Source: Paenibacillus sp. BIC5C1
Lineage (GTDB): Bacteria; Bacillota; Bacilli; Paenibacillales; Paenibacillaceae
Assembly: GCF_032399705.1 (NCBI RefSeq)
Contig: NZ_CP135922.1
Span: 4,402,001-4,466,000 of the forward strand
Length of the DNA stretch: 64,000 nt
Reading direction: 5' to 3'
Part shown: piece by piece, positions 48,807 to 59,989 of the stretch
Position numbering within the stretch: position 1 is the stretch's first letter
How the letters are laid out: each line of letters begins with the position of its first letter
Made by a program: the position numbers and the translations under genes
The notes under the pieces: generated by a model
Databases searched by the model: none
Seen by the model: only the letters and a program-made list of their open reading frames with translations
Told to the model about the DNA's origin: nothing

Positions 48807-49367
48807 TTACAGTTTGAATCGTTCTTGGATCAGGTGCGCCACGTCATTGGCACTCTTGTTGGTGTTATTAATCCGAATATAAAGCTTATGCGTAATTTCT
48901 CCGGGCTCTGAGTTCAATCGATATTTCTCCATGCTCGAAAGCAGATCCTGCTCGGACCATTCGACATTACGCTTCGTTGCTTTGTGCAGCAGCCGATGCG
49001 GGCTCTTGTTACGCTCCAGTCGTTCCACCGGGTCAGCCTCCAGTTCAACATAACATACCTCTGCGCCTCTGGACTCAAACAACGCACTGACTTTGTTAAT
49101 GTACTCCCAATCCTCTTTCATATCGAATGCCCACACAAATGTAAAAATCAAACCGGGCAGCTCGCTCCTCGCCACTTCTTCAAAAATCTCCTGACGGAAC
49201 AGATTAACCAGTCTTCTTCCTTGAGGTGTACCATAACTGAAATAAGGTGACACCAGTTCAATTGTCATATGATTGTGAAACAATTTCAGATCGGTGATCT
49301 TCTCCAATTCCTGACCCACCGTCATTTTCCCCACAGCCTGTGGACCAAAAATAATGATGAATTTCAT
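48807..49367 (-). CDS. P-loop kinase-like ATPase (shikimate/AAA-type small kinase fold)
   Basis: A 186-residue P-loop protein with Walker A GPQAVGKMT near the N-terminus, an early FHNHMTIELV motif, a Walker B-like GLIFTFVWAFD and a LID-like basic region RLERNKSPHRLLHKATKRN. This resembles small nucleotide or antibiotic-type kinases annotated as AAA-family ATPases. Length fits such kinases. The substrate is unknown. It is co-directional with the small membrane protein gene 21 bases downstream. Confidence 0.82.
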   Translation of the reverse strand: MKFIIIFGPQAVGKMTVGQELEKITDLKLFHNHMTIELVSPYFSYGTPQGRRLVNLFRQEIFEEVARSELPGLIFTFVWAFDMKEDWEYINKVSALFESRGAEVCYVELEADPVERLERNKSPHRLLHKATKRNVEWSEQDLLSSMEKYRLNSEPGEITHKLYIRINNTNKSANDVAHLIQERFKL

Positions 49368-49450
49368 CCAACCACTCCTGACATCTACGATATGTATCCA
49401 TTACTTGAATTTTATGGACATTAGTCCATAATAACGCCTGTTGGACAAAT

Positions 49451-49502
49451 AAAAAAGAGATTTCAAGCCATCCGCTGAATGTTCAGGGCTTGAAATCTCT
49501 TC
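49451..49502 (-). terminator. Terminator after the acyltransferase gene
   Basis: AAGAGATTTCAAGCC pairs with GGCTTGAAATCTCTT to form a 15-base stem; on the minus strand it is followed by TTTTTTATTTG. Strong terminator. Confidence 0.93.
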
Positions 49503-49545
49503 TTCGGTTTTATTTTATATTCATCGTTTCATAGTCTGCTCAACG

Positions 49546-50634
49546 TTAACGCCCGATCAGTACCCATCCCCACTTCATTCGCCGAAGACCCATGGCAATC
49601 ATCCATGAGAGCAAAATCGCCACCACATAAGACAGCATAATGCCAAGGCTGAAGTGTGGAGCGAGTTCCACGGAAAGTTCTCTTCTCCAGAACAGTAGTA
49701 CTAATGGATGTATTAAAAATACGCCAAAGGCCACCGTACCCAAAGAGTTCAGAATACGAGTTGTCCGATTAAATCCATTTTGTTTCCATGCACCTATTCG
49801 TTCACAAGCAATCAGCAAGAGCAAGCAGGCCGAGAGGGTAAACAGATTACGGAATAGAAATAGCAGCGTATAGGTTAGTGCAGGAGTTGCGGCAAAAGCC
49901 GTTTTAACATAAGTATTACCATAAATAAAGATAGCTCCACCGCTTAACAATGCAGCGAACAGCACATAACGGTACGAGAACAATTTCTTCAATGCAGTAT
50001 CAAAGTTCAACCCAATCCATGCGCCGAATCCAATTACAATCAGATAACTTGGCAGCAAACTCCCCATCCGAGAGAAATGAAACTGCAAATGCAACGCGTA
50101 GAAAACAGCCTGCGCCGCAATAAAGAACAACGGTAAATATCGATTAAACAAACGATAACGAGTTAACGAAAGAAGTAGTGGAAAAACCACATAAAATTGC
50201 AAAATAATCAGAAAAAAATATAAATGCGTGTGTGCCGTACCGGTTAACAATTGCTCCGAGAATTGCTTCACATGTGCCAGGGGCTCTTTGCCTCCTAGCC
50301 ATTGTTTGATAATAAAATAAATGAGTGACCATGCCAGATAAGGCACGAAAACATAAAATAATCGCTTTTTATAAAACGCGGGCATCCAGCCCTTTTCCTT
50401 CAACTTAGAGCTGTAATTGTAAAACAACACCAATGAGGATAGGAAAAGAAATGCAGGTACCGCGAATTGCAGAAAGCTGTTCCAAAAATAATAAAAGTTA
50501 TGATCCAACGTGTGCTTGGGATAATGTGCAACTGCTGTTGACGTCGCATGTATGGCGACCACTGCCATAATTGCAAAAGCACGATAGAAATCCAGATACT
50601 CAATACGCCGGGGCCGATTAACCGGTTGATTCAT
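49546..50634 (-). CDS. Membrane acyltransferase (acyltransferase 3 family)
   Basis: A 362-residue integral membrane protein with about ten helices. The N-terminal RRIEYLDFYRAFAIMAVVAIH is the family signature with the catalytic-type His. Members O-acetylate surface polysaccharides, peptidoglycan or other carbohydrates. The ATG at 50634 begins MNQPVNRPRRIEYLDF; a TGAATCAACC context and AGGTTTTA upstream give a modest ribosome binding site. It is transcribed alone and closed by a strong terminator. Confidence 0.9.
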   Translation of the reverse strand: MNQPVNRPRRIEYLDFYRAFAIMAVVAIHATSTAVAHYPKHTLDHNFYYFWNSFLQFAVPAFLFLSSLVLFYNYSSKLKEKGWMPAFYKKRLFYVFVPYLAWSLIYFIIKQWLGGKEPLAHVKQFSEQLLTGTAHTHLYFFLIILQFYVVFPLLLSLTRYRLFNRYLPLFFIAAQAVFYALHLQFHFSRMGSLLPSYLIVIGFGAWIGLNFDTALKKLFSYRYVLFAALLSGGAIFIYGNTYVKTAFAATPALTYTLLFLFRNLFTLSACLLLLIACERIGAWKQNGFNRTTRILNSLGTVAFGVFLIHPLVLLFWRRELSVELAPHFSLGIMLSYVVAILLSWMIAMGLRRMKWGWVLIGR

Positions 50635-50772
50635 AATAAAACCTCACTTATGCCTGATAGAATGATAGTTTCCGGCCGCAATCCAGATTCTAAGCTTTAT
50701 TTTAATCAGCAGACGTTAGTAATACAATCATGATCTATATTATTTTCTTGAAAATCACTCCAACTTTCAACA

Positions 50773-51306
50773 TTATTCGACATTACTTATCCAAAACCGC
50801 TCAACGATATTCCCATCAGGCTCCACATAGTCTTGATCCTGGACGCCCCCGTTACGAAGAATAACTCTTCTGGAAGCCTCATTATGTGCGTCACATACGA
50901 CAAGTACTTTGGTAATCCCGAGATCTTTGGTAATACCCAAGGAAAGCTTGAGGATCTCAGCACCGTATCCATTTTGTCGTTCGCCTGGACGAATTCCATA
51001 ACCAATATGCCCACCGCTATGGAACAGCTTCTCGGTCAACTCATGTCGTATATTTACGGCTCCAACAACTCGATCACTCTCCGTCACAAGCCAGTATGTA
51101 CTGTCCCTAACCCAGCCTTCAGGGATATCGATGCCTTGTTCGCTGCGTTCCAAAAAAGCTAACATCTCTTCAAAAGGATAGGGCTCTTTCGAAACGACCC
51201 ACGGCACCATGGATTCTCCGCTTGCAACCCAATCTTCATAAAATGCTACATACGTTTCTTTATATTGCGCTGAAGGTTTAACCAGTCTAACTTTTTCTTT
51301 GCTCAT
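50773..51306 (-). CDS. GNAT family N-acetyltransferase
   Basis: A 177-residue acetyltransferase. The acetyl-CoA binding motif is in RPGERQNGYGAEILKLSLG, preceded by the beta strand GAVNIRHEL; the C-terminal RNGGVQDQDY segment is typical of the RimJ/RimL-like or YjcK-type branch. The ATG at 51306 follows AAGGAGG by 11 bases; two further ATGs upstream lie in the same frame. It lies 49 bases after the VOC gene on the same strand and probably shares its transcript. The acceptor is unknown. Confidence 0.9.
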   Translation of the reverse strand: MSKEKVRLVKPSAQYKETYVAFYEDWVASGESMVPWVVSKEPYPFEEMLAFLERSEQGIDIPEGWVRDSTYWLVTESDRVVGAVNIRHELTEKLFHSGGHIGYGIRPGERQNGYGAEILKLSLGITKDLGITKVLVVCDAHNEASRRVILRNGGVQDQDYVEPDGNIVERFWISNVE

Positions 51307-51355
51307 TCTAAATACGTCCTCCTTACTCATATTGATATTGCCATGCTCCTTCACC

Positions 51356-51751
51356 CTAATATACTAATTCACAGTCGTGATGCTCCCAGACGTCGAACAG
51401 ATTACCGTCCAGATCCTCGAAAGTAAAAAATTTTCCGTATATGCCCTCATCATTGACTTTACCAACACGGACATGACCAGCAGTGAGCTCAGTATGGAGC
51501 ACATAGATATCGTCCGTGAAAAAGGTGATCACCCATCTCTTTTTCTGCTTCACTTGAAATACGGCTCTGGAATCATGATCACTTTCAATCAGATCGAGAA
51601 TTGGCCTATTGTCTCTAAAAAGACTAATATAACCTTCTCTTGGCTGTCTAATATTAAATCCAAAATGACTCACAAACCATGCTGCTGACTGCTCTACATT
51701 TGTTACAGGAATGACATTGTATGCAATACCCAGTATTTTTCCAGTCGTCAA
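51356..51751 (-). CDS. VOC (glyoxalase/bleomycin-resistance) family protein
   Basis: A 131-residue member of the vicinal oxygen chelate fold, with two beta-alpha-beta-beta-beta repeats (IAYNVIPVTNVEQSAAWFV, EGYISLFRDNRP and IYGKFFTFEDLDGNLFDVWE). The probable start is a TTG at 51751 because AGAAGG lies six bases upstream and the fold begins right there; the frame is open for 27 more codons. Such proteins are metal-dependent enzymes or drug-sequestering proteins. Conserved His/Glu metal ligands are only partly visible. It shares a transcript with the GNAT gene. Confidence 0.85.
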   Translation of the reverse strand: MTTGKILGIAYNVIPVTNVEQSAAWFVSHFGFNIRQPREGYISLFRDNRPILDLIESDHDSRAVFQVKQKKRWVITFFTDDIYVLHTELTAGHVRVGKVNDEGIYGKFFTFEDLDGNLFDVWEHHDCELVY

Positions 51752-51829
51752 ATCTATCCTTCTCCCTTCATTGCATTTATACGTTGTGATTTTGGTATTG
51801 AAATGAAAAATAATAGATATGTCCAAGTA

Positions 51830-51860
51830 CAAAAAGAGAATCTGCGTGTGCAGATCCTCT
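51830..51860 (-). terminator. Terminator after the rhamnosidase gene
   Basis: AGAGGATCTGC-ACAC-GCAGATTCTCT on the minus strand (one mismatched pair) is followed by TTTTTG. It lies 70 bases after the rhamnosidase stop. Confidence 0.88.
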
Positions 51861-51929
51861 ACTCAGGTCCAGCTTTCGCTATTATATTAGTTCATGATCC
51901 TGCTCGCGAATTCCTCTAATGCACACCAG

Positions 51930-54641
51930 TTATACTGACTCCACCTGTTGTGCATGCAATTCCTGCTCTGTTTTAACTACTTTGTATGTGAATTGGTAGC
52001 TTCCTGATCCCAGAACAATTCGTACATCTGTTCCCTGCGTTTGAATTTCGTGAATGTCCGCTACTTGGTCCACAGCTTTTCCATTCTCCAGAACTGTCTG
52101 TACATCTGCTCCAGGAAGAAGGACCGTGCCCGTCGTATTGGCAGGAATGGTCACACGAACCTCCATCTCGTTATTATCGTGACGATACCAATTGGATGTG
52201 ACCGTGCCATACATACTTTCAAAACTCGCTTCCACCCACTCCAGTCCTGGTCCTGGTTTGGGCTCGATGTGTACGATGCGGAACCCGGGCTGTTGCTCAT
52301 CTGTGTTAATTCCGGCAACATAACGATATAACCACTCCCCTATGGCGCCATAAGCATAATGGTTGAATGAATTCATATCTGCACTCCACAGACTGCCATC
52401 CTCCCTAATTCCGTCCCAATGTTCCCATACCGTAGTTGCACCTTGTGTCACTTGATATAACCAGGATGGATAGTCTTCCTGAAAGAGCAGCGTATAGGCC
52501 AGATCATGATGTCCCGTATCACTCAATACCGGATTCAGATAGGGTGTTCCAACAAATCCGGTGGTCAAGTGGTTTCCAGCGTCCGCAACCAGTTTTCCCA
52601 ACTGATCAATGGTACGTTTCCGAGCTGCAGAATCCAAAAGGTCAAAATGCAAAGCAAGAACATGCGCGGTCTGAGTGGGGACTGCAAGTTTGCCCGCAGG
52701 TGTCACAAATTCATTCTGAAATGCAGCAACAATGTTCTCATGCAGATTATCATAATAAGTTACATCTTCCGCCTGCCCTAACACCTCAGCAGCCTTCCGT
52801 GTTAGAGAAACAGAATAGGCATAGAATGCAGTTGCTACAAAATCCTTGTCTGTGGCCCCAATATAGCTGTCCGGTTTGGAATCCAGCCCGAGCCAATCCC
52901 CGAAGTGGAAGCCCGTATTCCACAAGTAAGGATTCTCTCCTTGAGTATGAATGTAATGAATCCAGCGCTTCATGCTGTCATATTGCTCGGCCAACAGCCT
53001 GACATCACCGTACATCTCATAGATCGTCCATGGACAGATCACTGCCGCATCTCCCCAGGCAGCGGAAGAATGATTCGTATCCGCCCATCCGTCTGACGTC
53101 GAACTTCTCAAATCAGGAACGTAAAAAGGAATGCCTCCATCCTCTCCCTGATCCGCCTGCAGATCCCTCAGCCATTTGGTGAAAAAAGGCGCCGTGTTCA
53201 TTAGGTACGAGGATGTTCGTATAAACATCTGCGCGTCTCCCGTCCAGCCCAGCCGCTCATCACGCTGCGGACAATCTGTCGGTACGTCAACGAAATTCCC
53301 TTTTTGACCCCACAATATATTGTGATGAAGCTGATTCACGAGTGGACTGGAGCTTATAAAATCACCGGTTCGCTCCATATTGGAATGCAGAACTACACCT
53401 GTGAAATCCTCGAGCCGAATCTCGTCCGGGAATCCAATCAACTTCACATAACGGAATCCCTGAAATGTGAAACGTGGCTCATACGTCTCTACTCCATCGC
53501 CTTTTAGGGTATAACGAATGCACTGCGTTGCACCACGCAAGTTTTCAGTGTAGAAATTGCCCTGATGATCCAATATTTCGGCATGCCGCAACTCAACCGT
53601 ATGCCCCGTCTCACCCTGAATGCTGAATCTCATCCAACCGACCATGTTCTGTCCCATGTCCAGCACACGCTCACCCAGTGGAGTTGTAAGCAAGGCAATA
53701 GGTTTAATGTGCTCTATTGGCGTAACGGGAACGTTCTCTTGTGCAATGATGATCTCCTTCGAGTAATCCAGCACACGTACCGGCGACCATTGGACTGAGG
53801 ATGAATCCTGCCATTCAGATTCCATACGTGCATCATACGTTTCGCCCATATAAATGTCCGAGCTGCGAATGGCGCTGGGGGAACTCTTCCAGTTTCGATC
53901 CGAAATAATACATTCTTCTGAACCATCGGTATAATGAATATGAAGTTCCAGCAGCAAGCCTGCGTCCGTACCATATATCTTCTGCTTTTTCTCCCATCCC
54001 AAATGTCCTTTGTACCAGCCATCTCCCAGATAAGCACCCAGTATATTCTGTCCATTCTGAAGTTGATCGGTAACATCATAAACCTGATATTGCAACCGCT
54101 TACCATAACTGGTCCAGCCCGGGGTGAAGTATGCTTCGCCCACTCGCTGATTATTCAGATGAAGTTCGTACAATCCAAGTGCAGTCACATATATTCTTGC
54201 TGAAGCTACAGGCTTTTTCAGTTCAAACAATGTACGCAGTCGTGGGCAAGACTCATCCTGCTGAGAGGAAGAATCCACTGTGATCCATTCCGCCTGCCAG
54301 GCTTCTTCACTACCCATGAACCCCGTCTCGAAATACGCTGTTTCCGACCAGTCCGATTCATCTCCTGTACGATCCCATGCACGAATGCGATAATAGTAGC
54401 GGGTTCGTGCTTCGGGCACCCAGTTCTCCAGTTCAACATGAATGGACTGATCAGAGCTTTTTTTCCCCGAATCCCATTCAATCTGAGCAAACTCTTCCGT
54501 CCGTGACAACTGAATTTGATAAGCTGACTGTACACAATTTCTGTGATCGGATTGCAAATGCCAGCTTAATCTGGGCGAAGTGATATCTAGTCCAATCGGA
54601 TTGATTCTATACTCACAACGCAGATGACTTACGGTTAACAT
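51930..54641 (-). CDS. Alpha-L-rhamnosidase (GH78)
   Basis: A 903-residue glycoside hydrolase that releases terminal rhamnose from plant glycosides or polysaccharides. The N-terminal beta-domains (fibronectin-like, then the Bac_rhamnosid_N) lead to the catalytic (alpha/alpha)6 barrel with the acidic DCPQRDERLGWTGDAQ motif and a C-terminal beta-sandwich. No signal peptide is seen, so it is probably cytoplasmic. The ATG at 54641 has GGAAAGGG upstream; ATG at 54662 and TTG at 54674 are alternatives. It is divergent from an AraC regulator that likely controls it. Confidence 0.95.
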   Translation of the reverse strand: MLTVSHLRCEYRINPIGLDITSPRLSWHLQSDHRNCVQSAYQIQLSRTEEFAQIEWDSGKKSSDQSIHVELENWVPEARTRYYYRIRAWDRTGDESDWSETAYFETGFMGSEEAWQAEWITVDSSSQQDESCPRLRTLFELKKPVASARIYVTALGLYELHLNNQRVGEAYFTPGWTSYGKRLQYQVYDVTDQLQNGQNILGAYLGDGWYKGHLGWEKKQKIYGTDAGLLLELHIHYTDGSEECIISDRNWKSSPSAIRSSDIYMGETYDARMESEWQDSSSVQWSPVRVLDYSKEIIIAQENVPVTPIEHIKPIALLTTPLGERVLDMGQNMVGWMRFSIQGETGHTVELRHAEILDHQGNFYTENLRGATQCIRYTLKGDGVETYEPRFTFQGFRYVKLIGFPDEIRLEDFTGVVLHSNMERTGDFISSSPLVNQLHHNILWGQKGNFVDVPTDCPQRDERLGWTGDAQMFIRTSSYLMNTAPFFTKWLRDLQADQGEDGGIPFYVPDLRSSTSDGWADTNHSSAAWGDAAVICPWTIYEMYGDVRLLAEQYDSMKRWIHYIHTQGENPYLWNTGFHFGDWLGLDSKPDSYIGATDKDFVATAFYAYSVSLTRKAAEVLGQAEDVTYYDNLHENIVAAFQNEFVTPAGKLAVPTQTAHVLALHFDLLDSAARKRTIDQLGKLVADAGNHLTTGFVGTPYLNPVLSDTGHHDLAYTLLFQEDYPSWLYQVTQGATTVWEHWDGIREDGSLWSADMNSFNHYAYGAIGEWLYRYVAGINTDEQQPGFRIVHIEPKPGPGLEWVEASFESMYGTVTSNWYRHDNNEMEVRVTIPANTTGTVLLPGADVQTVLENGKAVDQVADIHEIQTQGTDVRIVLGSGSYQFTYKVVKTEQELHAQQVESV

Positions 54642-54778
54642 CAGAGAAACATCCCTTTCCATCGTGGTTTCCAATTCAAGGTTACGATATAATTATATGG
54701 ATTCTGTAATCGGAAATACCCGGCAACGAGGACAGTTTAACCCGGTAATCTGGTCATTCCAACCAAGGAGGCTATTCC

Positions 54779-55660
54779 GTGAATCCAACCGTACAACTGT
54801 TCAAGAGTGAATCCTTTTTCCAGAATAATCTGAAGCTGTTCGTGAACCGATGTTCCGAGGATTTTGTAGTTCCCTTTCACGCACATGAATTTGTTGAGTA
54901 TAGTTACGTGGCAGAAGGAAAGGGCTTTCATCACATTGGCGAAGATATTATACCGGTACACAAAGGCATGTTATTTGTCATTCCGGTCGGCGTTCCTCAT
55001 GTATTCCGCCCAGCAACTGCGAAGATATCAGAGCATCCACTCATTATCTATAACTGTCTTTTCAATTCCGAACTGATCCATACCCTGTCCATTATTATTC
55101 AGGAGGAGGAGATTCGAAACCATCTGACAGACCTGGAAAAGAACCGGGTTCCATATGTGTCCATCACAGATTACAGCCAGCGGATGGAAGAATTAATGGT
55201 AAAGCTGTACCGCGAAACTGCCGTTCCGGGAATCGGTTCTTCCACGATCCTGTATACGCTTGTTAGCCAACTCGTCGTGACAACGTACAGACAGATTCAT
55301 CAAGTTGCCTGCAATGAGAAGGAAAATGCGACTGATATGGAACATATCATTCATTACCTGGAGCAACATGTTAACGAACGAATCCGTCTAAGCGAACTGG
55401 TGAAACTTTCTGGTTGGAGCGAAAGACATCTTGGACGCATGTTCGTAACCCATACTGGGCGGACGTTTGGTGCTTATCTACAACATTTGCGCATACAAAA
55501 AAGCTGTGAATTGCTGAAGAATTCACAACATAAAGTCAGTTTAATTGCTGAACTTGTAGGTTACCGGGATGTAGATTCATTTTACGCCGTCTTTAAACGA
55601 ATTACGGGAGAAACCCCTCAGGGCTATCGCAGGAACTTCAGAGCTGAACAATTAAATTAA
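54779..55660 (+). CDS. AraC family regulator with N-terminal cupin domain
   Basis: A 293-residue regulator. The N-terminal cupin (VPFHAHEFVEYSYVAEGKG, IPVGVPHVFRP) binds an effector; two AraC helix-turn-helix motifs lie in the last 100 residues (LSELVKLSGWSERHLGRMF and SLIAELVGYRDVDSFYAVFKR). The start is a GTG at 54779 with AAGGAGG at the proper distance. It is divergent from the GH78 gene (137 bases between the starts), which suggests activation of the rhamnosidase by a rhamnose-related ligand. Confidence 0.92.
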   Translation: MNPTVQLFKSESFFQNNLKLFVNRCSEDFVVPFHAHEFVEYSYVAEGKGFHHIGEDIIPVHKGMLFVIPVGVPHVFRPATAKISEHPLIIYNCLFNSELIHTLSIIIQEEEIRNHLTDLEKNRVPYVSITDYSQRMEELMVKLYRETAVPGIGSSTILYTLVSQLVVTTYRQIHQVACNEKENATDMEHIIHYLEQHVNERIRLSELVKLSGWSERHLGRMFVTHTGRTFGAYLQHLRIQKSCELLKNSQHKVSLIAELVGYRDVDSFYAVFKRITGETPQGYRRNFRAEQLN

Positions 55661-55691
55661 ATGTTCCTGCCTTCCGTTCCTTTTCCAGGAA

Positions 55692-56285
55692 TCATCTCTT
55701 TATAGGATCAAACTTGCTCTCTGCAGGTTCTGTTTCAAGCAAACGATCCACATAAGCCTTTGCCCCTTTCCATGAGGTCATCAACGGAAACTGATGCTGC
55801 TCCCGTTCGTTTATATTCCATGGTTGAGGGATACAGATGACTTTTTTTCCGTCATTCATCGCGGGTATCAGATTATGTGCTCCATCATCAATTAACAGAT
55901 CGAAGTTAATCAAGTTTTTCCGTTTACAGGTTATAAACTGTTCTGGAGATATGTATGGCATATGATTCTGGAGCCAATTCCACTTCTCAACAACCGTTTT
56001 GGGCTCAGCCGCCGTTAGGATCAGCAAATCATAGGCATGATGGAGCTTTTCCACCTCTTCTACTACATATTCATCGTAAATCTCCAGTTCCTCAAACAAC
56101 CCTGGCCGACCGTAAAATACATCATGCGTACATTCCGGATGGCGCAAATGAGATGTATCCCAATGTATCATATCCTCATATCGTAACGGATGGGTTGGGA
56201 AGTTGATGTTGTTATGATAGATGGCTCGCTTGACCAGATGACATATTGTATCATCCATATCTACAGCAATAATAGGTTTCTTCAT
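55692..56285 (-). CDS. 5'(3')-deoxyribonucleotidase-like HAD phosphatase (NT5C type)
   Basis: A 197-residue HAD protein. Motif I is DMDDTICHLV with a DxDxT layout as in nucleotidases, motif II is in LLILTAAEP and the motif IV acids are in LLIDDGAHN. The size and pattern fit the NT5C/YqfW-like group that dephosphorylates nucleotides. GGAGGGG precedes the ATG at 56285, eight codons inside the longest frame. It is transcribed alone; its role in pyrimidine nucleotide recycling is inference. Confidence 0.88.
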   Translation of the reverse strand: MKKPIIAVDMDDTICHLVKRAIYHNNINFPTHPLRYEDMIHWDTSHLRHPECTHDVFYGRPGLFEELEIYDEYVVEEVEKLHHAYDLLILTAAEPKTVVEKWNWLQNHMPYISPEQFITCKRKNLINFDLLIDDGAHNLIPAMNDGKKVICIPQPWNINEREQHQFPLMTSWKGAKAYVDRLLETEPAESKFDPIKR

Positions 56286-56354
56286 CTTTATCCCCTCCAA
56301 TAGGAACACAGTATATCATCATCGTTGTAACAGCGCTATCCTTTTTGAGCTCAA

Positions 56355-56400
56355 AATAAAAAGCGGCCCCTGCGCCGCAATAATTGCTGCGCAAGGACTG
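56355..56400 (-). terminator. Terminator after the second GH1 gene
   Basis: CCTTGCGCAGCAA pairs with TTGCGGCGCAGGG (one mismatch) across a TTA loop on the minus strand, followed after GCCGC by TTTTTATTTT. It is adjacent to the GH1 stop. Confidence 0.75.
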
Positions 56401-56409
56401 CCCCCAAAA

Positions 56410-57918
<1,509 letters not shown>

Positions 57919-57925
57919 TCATCCA

Positions 57926-59845
57926 TTAAATTTCAGCCTTCAAGACTTCTTCACCTGTCGTAATTGCTCCCAATTTCACAGGCAGAACCTGCTTGTAATC
58001 TGCTGTATTCGTAACGACCATCGCCGTTGTAATGTCATATTCCTTGGCAATTTGGTCAAGTTCAAATGTGAGTAACTTGTCTCCGGCCTGTACACGTGCT
58101 CCCGTAGCGACATGGGCTTCAAAATACTGACCTCGCAGTTTCACAGTGTTAATCCCCACATGGATCAGAAGCTCCATTCCGTTATCACTGCGTACTACGA
58201 TCGCGTGTTTCGTTTTGAACACATTCATGATGGTACCTGTAACTGGTGACACCAGTTCGCCAACCGTTGGAACAACTGCTACACCTTTACCCATCAATTC
58301 ATCGCCAAACGTGGGATCATTGACTTCTTTGAGTGCGATCGCTTGACCCGTCATCGGTGCAATGGCTACCGCATCACTTGTTGGTGTTGGAGCACCCATA
58401 TCGTCCACATCCACGGTTGCCACATTACTGGAAGGTGCTGCCGCTGGTGCCGCAGAAGTTCCTGGTGAGAATTGAGCCAACGCCTCGGCATCGCCCTCTT
58501 CTTCCTTGATCCCGAACACAGTAGACATAATTGCACCCACAACAAAGGCAAGAATCATACCGCCAAAGGAGTACCAGAAGGTTTGTCCAATCAGGGATGG
58601 CAGACCCGGAAGACCACCGTTACCTGCAAGCACATAAGCTTTGGCTCCAAAAGCAAGAGCGAATCCGCCACCTACTGCACTACCAATCATCGCAGCGGCA
58701 AACGGTTTTTTATATTTCATGTTTACGCCGTACATTGCTGGCTCGGTTACACCCATCAGAGCTGTAAAGCTGGTGGACAATGCAACGGTTTTGAGCTTTT
58801 TGTCTTTTGCACGGAAGAATACACCTAACGTCGCTCCAGCCTGTCCCATATTGGAGATGAACGTCAGTGGCAAGAATTTATCGAAGCCCAGTGTAGCAAT
58901 ATTACTGAGGATGATCGGTACGAGCGCATAGTGCATACCTGTCATAATAATGAGCGCCATCGCGCCGCCAAGAACAATACCTGCAATCAATCCGCCTTCA
59001 TTCAACAGCCAGTTAATACCGCCAGACAAGCCACTACCTACAAATGTTCCCAGAGGACCAATCGCAATTAGTGTTACCGGAACCATAACAAGCAAGGTAA
59101 TCAGTGGCACAAGCAGCAGCTTCAATGCTGCCGGAATAACGCGGTCAACCCATTTCTCAACAAAGGACATCAACCATACGGCAAGCAAAATCGGAATAAC
59201 AGATGAGGCATAGCTGACAGCCGTTACCGGGATGCCAATAAACGCAACCGATTCACCGCTGGATAACAGTGCGCCCATATCGGGATACATCAGCGCAGTA
59301 CTTAGCGCAATGGCTACAAACGGATTACTGCCGAATTTACGAGCGGCACTGACAGCGATCAGCAATGGAAGGAAGTAGAATACGCCATCCCCAATAGCGG
59401 AAAGGATACGGTACGTGTCAGTACCTGCTGACATCCACTCCAGGGATACGAATAATGCAAGCAATCCTTTAAGCATACCCGCAGCTGTAATCGCTGGCAG
59501 CATGGGTGCGAAGACACCCGCAATCGTCTCAAAAATATTAAGAATTACATTTTTATTTTTTTCCGGTTTGGCCTGTTTATTTTCTGAACTTTGCTGTATT
59601 GCCGGATGTTCTTTCACCATCGCATCAAATACTTTGGACACGTCATTCCCGATAATCACCTGGAATTGATCTCCTGAGATATTCGTACCCATGACTTTAT
59701 CCAGTTTTTTGAGTGAATTATTATCTACTTTATCGTTATTTTTCAGATCAAATCTCAGTCGTGTGACGCAATGATATACCGAGTTGATATTGTTTGTTCC
59801 CCCAACGGCTTTGATGATTTCCTGTGCCGTTTCCTGATGTTTCAT
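57926..59845 (-). CDS. PTS system beta-glucoside-specific EIIBCA component, second copy
   Basis: A 639-residue BCA permease: EIIB phospho-Cys in [10 protein letters not shown], a membrane EIIC domain of about ten helices and EIIA with the phospho-His in LLIHVGINTVKLRG. Between EIIC and EIIA there is an Ala/Pro-rich linker (SPGTSAAPAAAPSSN). The ATG at 59845 has GAGGAGGAA upstream. It follows the antiterminator gene with an intervening RAT/terminator and is followed by the GH1 gene. Import of cellobiose-, salicin- or gentiobiose-like sugars is expected. Confidence 0.95.
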   Translation of the reverse strand: MKHQETAQEIIKAVGGTNNINSVYHCVTRLRFDLKNNDKVDNNSLKKLDKVMGTNISGDQFQVIIGNDVSKVFDAMVKEHPAIQQSSENKQAKPEKNKNVILNIFETIAGVFAPMLPAITAAGMLKGLLALFVSLEWMSAGTDTYRILSAIGDGVFYFLPLLIAVSAARKFGSNPFVAIALSTALMYPDMGALLSSGESVAFIGIPVTAVSYASSVIPILLAVWLMSFVEKWVDRVIPAALKLLLVPLITLLVMVPVTLIAIGPLGTFVGSGLSGGINWLLNEGGLIAGIVLGGAMALIIMTGMHYALVPIILSNIATLGFDKFLPLTFISNMGQAGATLGVFFRAKDKKLKTVALSTSFTALMGVTEPAMYGVNMKYKKPFAAAMIGSAVGGGFALAFGAKAYVLAGNGGLPGLPSLIGQTFWYSFGGMILAFVVGAIMSTVFGIKEEEGDAEALAQFSPGTSAAPAAAPSSNVATVDVDDMGAPTPTSDAVAIAPMTGQAIALKEVNDPTFGDELMGKGVAVVPTVGELVSPVTGTIMNVFKTKHAIVVRSDNGMELLIHVGINTVKLRGQYFEAHVATGARVQAGDKLLTFELDQIAKEYDITTAMVVTNTADYKQVLPVKLGAITTGEEVLKAEI

Positions 59846-59870
59846 GATCGTTTCCTCCTCATTTTTCCAA

Positions 59871-59948
59871 TAAAAAATACCCGAACAAATAGCCACGTCT
59901 TCTACGTGTCATTCATTCGGGTATTGCCTGATTGAACAGTAACAAGCC
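59871..59948 (-). promoter_or_regulatory. RAT/terminator switch before the second PTS gene
   Basis: On the minus strand GGCTTGTTACTGTTCAATCA (then GGCAATACC) is a good RAT. Its end overlaps ATACCCGAA, which pairs with TTCGGGTAT to make a terminator followed by TTTTTTATTG. The hairpin lies directly upstream of the PTS start, so antitermination by the adjacent regulator decides its transcription. Confidence 0.9.
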
Positions 59949-59989
59949 CATTTGATATTTACTTAGGTTCTGGTTCATGTGCTGATAGT

